Source: JBLYYQ01 sp048550035
GTDB taxonomy: Bacteria; Nitrospinota_A; UBA7883; JBLYYQ01
Reading direction: 5' to 3'
Assembly: GCA_048550035.1 (NCBI GenBank)
Contig: JBLYYQ010000046.1
Coordinates: 1-35,140 of the forward strand
Length of the DNA stretch: 35,140 nt
In this document: piece after piece, positions 32,501 to 35,140 of the stretch
Layout: each line of letters starts with the position of its first letter
How positions within the stretch are numbered: position 1 is the first letter of the stretch
Program-made: the position numbers and the translations under genes
The notes under the pieces: model-generated
Told to the model about the DNA's origin: nothing
Databases searched by the model: none
The model's input: the letters and a program-made list of their open reading frames with translations, nothing else

Positions 32501-33036
32501 AAACTAGCTTCATTATCATATTAGTAGCCAGCGTTGGCTACCTAGTGCTAACTATCTTATCTCTTAGCGACTTAGGGTATAACATTACGAACAGTGAGCC
32601 TACTGTACAGAATTTTGAGAATATCCAGAACATCCATCTTATCGAAAAAGAGAATAATAATATCATTTATGAAGTCATGGCTCGCGAGGCGTTTATACTT
32701 CAAAGTAATAAAAGTATTATGAACCTACGCGACTTTACAGTTATTTTTTATCTCGCCACTGGTAGAGAGGTTACTTTTATAGGTCGCACTGGGAAGATAG
32801 ATAGTGAAAGCAAGCTATTTAATATTCAAGATGAAGCAGTTATAATAGATGATCTAGATCGTATAATGATTACATCAAACCTTACGGCATCTAGTATAAC
32901 GAAATTCGTTGTAAGTGATGACCCTGTCTTGATGTTAGGTCCAAATTTTGTAATTAGAGGCAAAGGAATAAAATTTGATAAAGAGAACTTTAAATTCACA
33001 ATTCAATCTGATGTTACTGCTACAGTTAGGAAATAA
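32497..33036 (+). CDS. lptC: LPS export protein LptC
   Basis: LptC is an inner-membrane bitopic protein that receives LPS from LptB2FG and passes it to LptA. The 179-residue product has a single N-terminal membrane helix (about residues 4-23) and a beta-strand-rich periplasmic domain (about 35-175) with the alternating pattern of the beta-jellyroll family. Sequence similarity in this family is low; the call rests on shape and on the lptC-lptA-lptB-rpoN order, which is seen in many Proteobacteria. Its ATG overlaps tsaE (ATGA) and its end overlaps or abuts lptA. Confidence 0.85.
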   Translation: MKTSFIIILVASVGYLVLTILSLSDLGYNITNSEPTVQNFENIQNIHLIEKENNNIIYEVMAREAFILQSNKSIMNLRDFTVIFYLATGREVTFIGRTGKIDSESKLFNIQDEAVIIDDLDRIMITSNLTASSITKFVVSDDPVLMLGPNFVIRGKGIKFDKENFKFTIQSDVTATVRK

Positions 33037-33538
33037 GCGATTGATTCAGATTAACTTGTTAATGATTAGTCTGATTTTAATTCCGACCTTTGGATTGGGA
33101 GCGACTTCTGATGACAAGTTGAAAATCAAAGCAGATCATGCTGAAATAGATGGATCAGGCAGAGTAACCTTTATAGGAAATGTAAAGTTCTCAACCAAGA
33201 GTATGAGTATGGTAAGCTCAAAAGTGATGGTCTATTTCAATAAGGACAAAACGATAAAAGAGATTATTGCGATCGGCGATGTTAAACTTAAGAGTGCTAC
33301 TCAAGAAGCATATGGTGATGAGGCATACTATAGGTTAGTTGATGAAAAGATGTTAATTAAAGGGAATGCACGGCTGATAGGTGAAAAAGCGAATATCCAA
33401 GGTGAATCAATTGTTTATGATTTTAAGAATAAAAAAGTGAATGTTATAAATAGTGAAAATAGTAGCCCTGCCAACGGTAAAGATGTTGCAAGGCCAACCA
33501 TAATAATTAATTTAGATGACGATAATAGTGGTAAATGA
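33011..33538 (+). CDS. lptA: LPS export periplasmic protein LptA, start uncertain
   Basis: LptA forms the periplasmic bridge that carries LPS to the outer membrane. The product has a signal peptide (NKRLIQINLLMISLILIPTFGLGA), then the KIKADHAEIDGSGRVTFIGNVKF segment and repeated KSMSMVSSKVMVYFN, GDEAYYR, IQGESIVYDF strands typical of the OstA-like beta-jellyroll. Possible starts are TTG 32975 (62-base overlap with lptC), ATG 33011, TTG 33041 and ATG 33062. I use ATG 33011 because it keeps the Lys-Arg pair in front of the hydrophobic core; TTG 33041 has a well spaced AGGAAA site just after the lptC stop but would leave no positive charge in the signal peptide. Confidence 0.87.
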   Translation: MLLLQLGNKRLIQINLLMISLILIPTFGLGATSDDKLKIKADHAEIDGSGRVTFIGNVKFSTKSMSMVSSKVMVYFNKDKTIKEIIAIGDVKLKSATQEAYGDEAYYRLVDEKMLIKGNARLIGEKANIQGESIVYDFKNKKVNVINSENSSPANGKDVARPTIIINLDDDNSGK

Positions 33539-34287
33539 ACGAGAATAGTGAAAGTAGCAGATTAATAGAGTTTAGAGCCGATAATATTTCAAAATCATAT
33601 GGGGGTATTGAGGTTGTTAATGATGTTTCATTAAGTATCAGGAGTAATGAAATAGTAGGGCTGCTCGGACCAAATGGAGCAGGGAAAACAACCTCTTTTT
33701 ATATGATGGTAGGATTTGTAGCAGCCGATTCTGGCTCAATTTCTCTGAATGACGAGGAGATAACGACCCTTCCTATGCATATCAGAGCAGGGAAAGGGAT
33801 CGGATATTTACCACAAGGAAACTCAACATTTCAAAAGTTGACAGTATTAGAGAATATACTAATCACACTTGAGATGGTTATGAGTTCATCAATAGCAAGG
33901 CGTGATAAAGCAGAAGAACTATTAGAAGAGTTTCATATAAACCACCTATCCGATAAGGTTGCAATCACCCTCTCAGGTGGAGAGCGGCGTCGCCTAGAGA
34001 TAGCACGAACATTAGCGACTAATCCATCTTTTATATTATTAGATGAGCCATTTGCAGGGATTGATCCTATTTCGGTAAAAGATGCGCAAAATATTATTAG
34101 TAATTTGAAAGAGCGCAATGTCGGAATATTATTAACAGATCATAGTGCATTAGAAACATTATCGATCTGCGATCGGGCATATATACTACATAAAGGGAAA
34201 GTAATAGAGGAAGGGGAACCTAAAAAGATATTAAAATCAGAAAAAGCCAGAAATATCTACTTTGGAGATCATTTTTCGTTAAAATAG
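33535..34287 (+). CDS. lptB: LPS export ABC transporter ATPase LptB
   Basis: The cytoplasmic ATPase of the LptB2FG transporter. The 250-residue product has Walker A GPNGAGKTT near 45-53, the Q-loop GYLPQGNSTFQKL, the signature LSGGERRRLEIAR near 144-156, Walker B FILLDEPFAGIDP near 164-176 and the switch His in LLTDHS. The FAGIDP and SIXxQ-like region are typical of LptB rather than LivG-type ATPases. Its ATG overlaps the lptA stop by four bases. LptF and LptG are not in the window. Confidence 0.96.
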   Translation: MNENSESSRLIEFRADNISKSYGGIEVVNDVSLSIRSNEIVGLLGPNGAGKTTSFYMMVGFVAADSGSISLNDEEITTLPMHIRAGKGIGYLPQGNSTFQKLTVLENILITLEMVMSSSIARRDKAEELLEEFHINHLSDKVAITLSGGERRRLEIARTLATNPSFILLDEPFAGIDPISVKDAQNIISNLKERNVGILLTDHSALETLSICDRAYILHKGKVIEEGEPKKILKSEKARNIYFGDHFSLK

Positions 34288-34319
34288 AATTATAAATTTA
34301 AGTTATAGGAAATTATATT

Positions 34320-35140
34320 ATGGCACTAAATATGAAGATTGATCTTCGTATGTCACAAAAGCTTGTGATGACACCAATGTTGCAACAAGCTATAAAATTA
34401 TTACCAATGACTCGAATGGAGATGATTCAGTCAATCCGCGCAGAGCTTAATGAAAATCCAATGTTAGAAGAGGTAACAGAGGAGATTGAAGAATCACAAG
34501 AGTTAAGTGACGATACTGTGCAAGAGGTAGACCGAGTAGCAGATACATTAGAAGCACAAACAGAAGAGTCTCAGACAATATCGGCAAAGGATGAGCCAAA
34601 ATTTGAAGAGGATAGCAATCTAGAAGATAGTCAAGCTCCCCAAAAGCCAGACGACATTGAGTGGGATGCCTATAGTCAAGATGGGATCTATGATGGAAGC
34701 AGTTGGAATTCATCAAATGAGAAGCCAAGTATTGAAAATAATATAGGTAACTCGGCAACGTTGGAAGAGAGGTTATTGTGGCAACTTAACTACTCTGCTA
34801 TAATTGAAGAAGAGCAAAAATTTGGTGAAATTATTATTGGTAATCTTGACAGCAAAGGATACCTTGAAATAGATATCCAAACAATTGCTACTGAACATAA
34901 AGTTGATCCTGAGATAGTAGAAGATGCACTGATATTAGTTCAAAGTTTTCATCCGTCAGGAGTTGCGGCTCGGAATTTGAAAGAATGTTTGCTCCTCCAA
35001 GCTAAGAATAGCGAATGCAAAAGTGAGATAGTTGAAGAATTGATTGAGCATCATTTAGAAGAGCTCGATGAGCGAAATGTCAACAAGTTAGCCAAAAAGT
35101 TAAAAAGTGATCCTGCTAAACTCCTTGAAGCAATTAAAAC
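34320..35140 (+). CDS. rpoN: RNA polymerase sigma-54 factor, cut by window end
   Basis: Sigma-54 directs RNA polymerase to -24/-12 promoters and needs AAA+ activators. The visible 273 residues have the N-terminal activator-responsive region (KIDLRMSQKLVMTPMLQQAIKLL, then NENPMLEE), an acidic, Ser-rich region II (about 45-140) and the start of the core-binding domain (LEERLLWQLNYS, GNLDSKGYLEIDI). The C-terminal helix-turn-helix and RpoN box lie beyond 35140. The start ATG at 34320 has an AGGAA site 8 bases upstream. It follows lptB by 32 bases, the standard lpt-rpoN arrangement, in which rpoN is usually followed by hpf and ptsN. Confidence 0.96.
   Translation, partial: MALNMKIDLRMSQKLVMTPMLQQAIKLLPMTRMEMIQSIRAELNENPMLEEVTEEIEESQELSDDTVQEVDRVADTLEAQTEESQTISAKDEPKFEEDSNLEDSQAPQKPDDIEWDAYSQDGIYDGSSWNSSNEKPSIENNIGNSATLEERLLWQLNYSAIIEEEQKFGEIIIGNLDSKGYLEIDIQTIATEHKVDPEIVEDALILVQSFHPSGVAARNLKECLLLQAKNSECKSEIVEELIEHHLEELDERNVNKLAKKLKSDPAKLLEAIK

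Noticed and set aside
34447..34758. 103-residue minus-strand ORF opposite rpoN
   Set aside because: Lies opposite the acidic region of rpoN; leucine-rich by mirroring of acidic codons.
1..35140. Mobile elements, CRISPR arrays, defence genes, tRNA or rRNA genes
   Set aside because: None seen: no transposase or phage genes, no regularly spaced repeats, no tRNA-like or rRNA-like sequence; the window is nearly all housekeeping genes.

Overview
The window is an AT-rich, gene-dense stretch of a bacterial chromosome made almost entirely of core genes. The host is a diderm (Gram-negative) bacterium: it carries lptC-lptA-lptB for lipopolysaccharide export, a Tat translocase subunit and sigma-54 (rpoN). 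The combination of LL-diaminopimelate aminotransferase (dapL), a fused homocysteine methyltransferase/methylene-THF reductase, an lptCAB-rpoN cluster and zinc-ribbon forms of S14, L36 and adenylate kinase fits Deltaproteobacteria in the broad sense or a neighbouring phylum. I cannot fix the lineage from sequence reading alone. I saw no mobile elements, CRISPR arrays, tRNAs or rRNAs.

Layout. Positions 1-1009 hold the 3' part of tilS, convergent with an orphan ABC-type permease (1018-2694, minus). Positions 2887-5880 (plus) hold a TatA/TatB-type protein, a possible 40-residue membrane microprotein, a UspA-like protein and an SLC13-type permease with two RCK_C domains. Positions 5942-17782 (minus) are a 23-gene ribosomal block, read in transcription order as rplV-rpsC-rplP-rpmC-rpsQ-rplN-rplX-rplE-rpsN-rpsH-rplF-rplR-rpsE-rplO-secY-adk-map-rpmJ-rpsM-rpsK-rpsD-rpoA-rplQ. 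It starts abruptly at rplV from its own good sigma-70 promoter with a structured leader; rpsJ, rplC, rplD, rplW, rplB and rpsS are not upstream. rpmD and infA are missing from their usual slots. A second, internal promoter lies before rpmJ.

Positions 17939-25289 (minus) hold a YkgJ-type cysteine-cluster protein coupled to the bifunctional methionine/folate enzyme, a large LysM lytic transglycosylase, and a dapL-folK-deoxynucleoside kinase operon. Positions 25670-31993 (plus) are a complete methylcitrate-cycle operon, prpB-prpC-prpD-prpE, with a metallo-beta-lactamase-fold hydrolase overlapping the end of prpE. It is preceded by a strong promoter and a roughly 195-nt leader. Positions 32051-35140 (plus) hold tsaE-lptC-lptA-lptB-rpoN, with rpoN cut by the window edge.

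How they work together: the ribosomal block supplies translation, RNA polymerase alpha and the Sec channel. The prp genes convert propionate to pyruvate and succinate. The lpt genes move LPS across the periplasm. dapL and the transglycosylase serve peptidoglycan synthesis and remodelling. No clear new multi-gene system is visible. The best leads are the split S10 operon with its new leader RNA, the missing rpmD, the prp leader with the appended hydrolase, and a few uncharacterised small or orphan genes.
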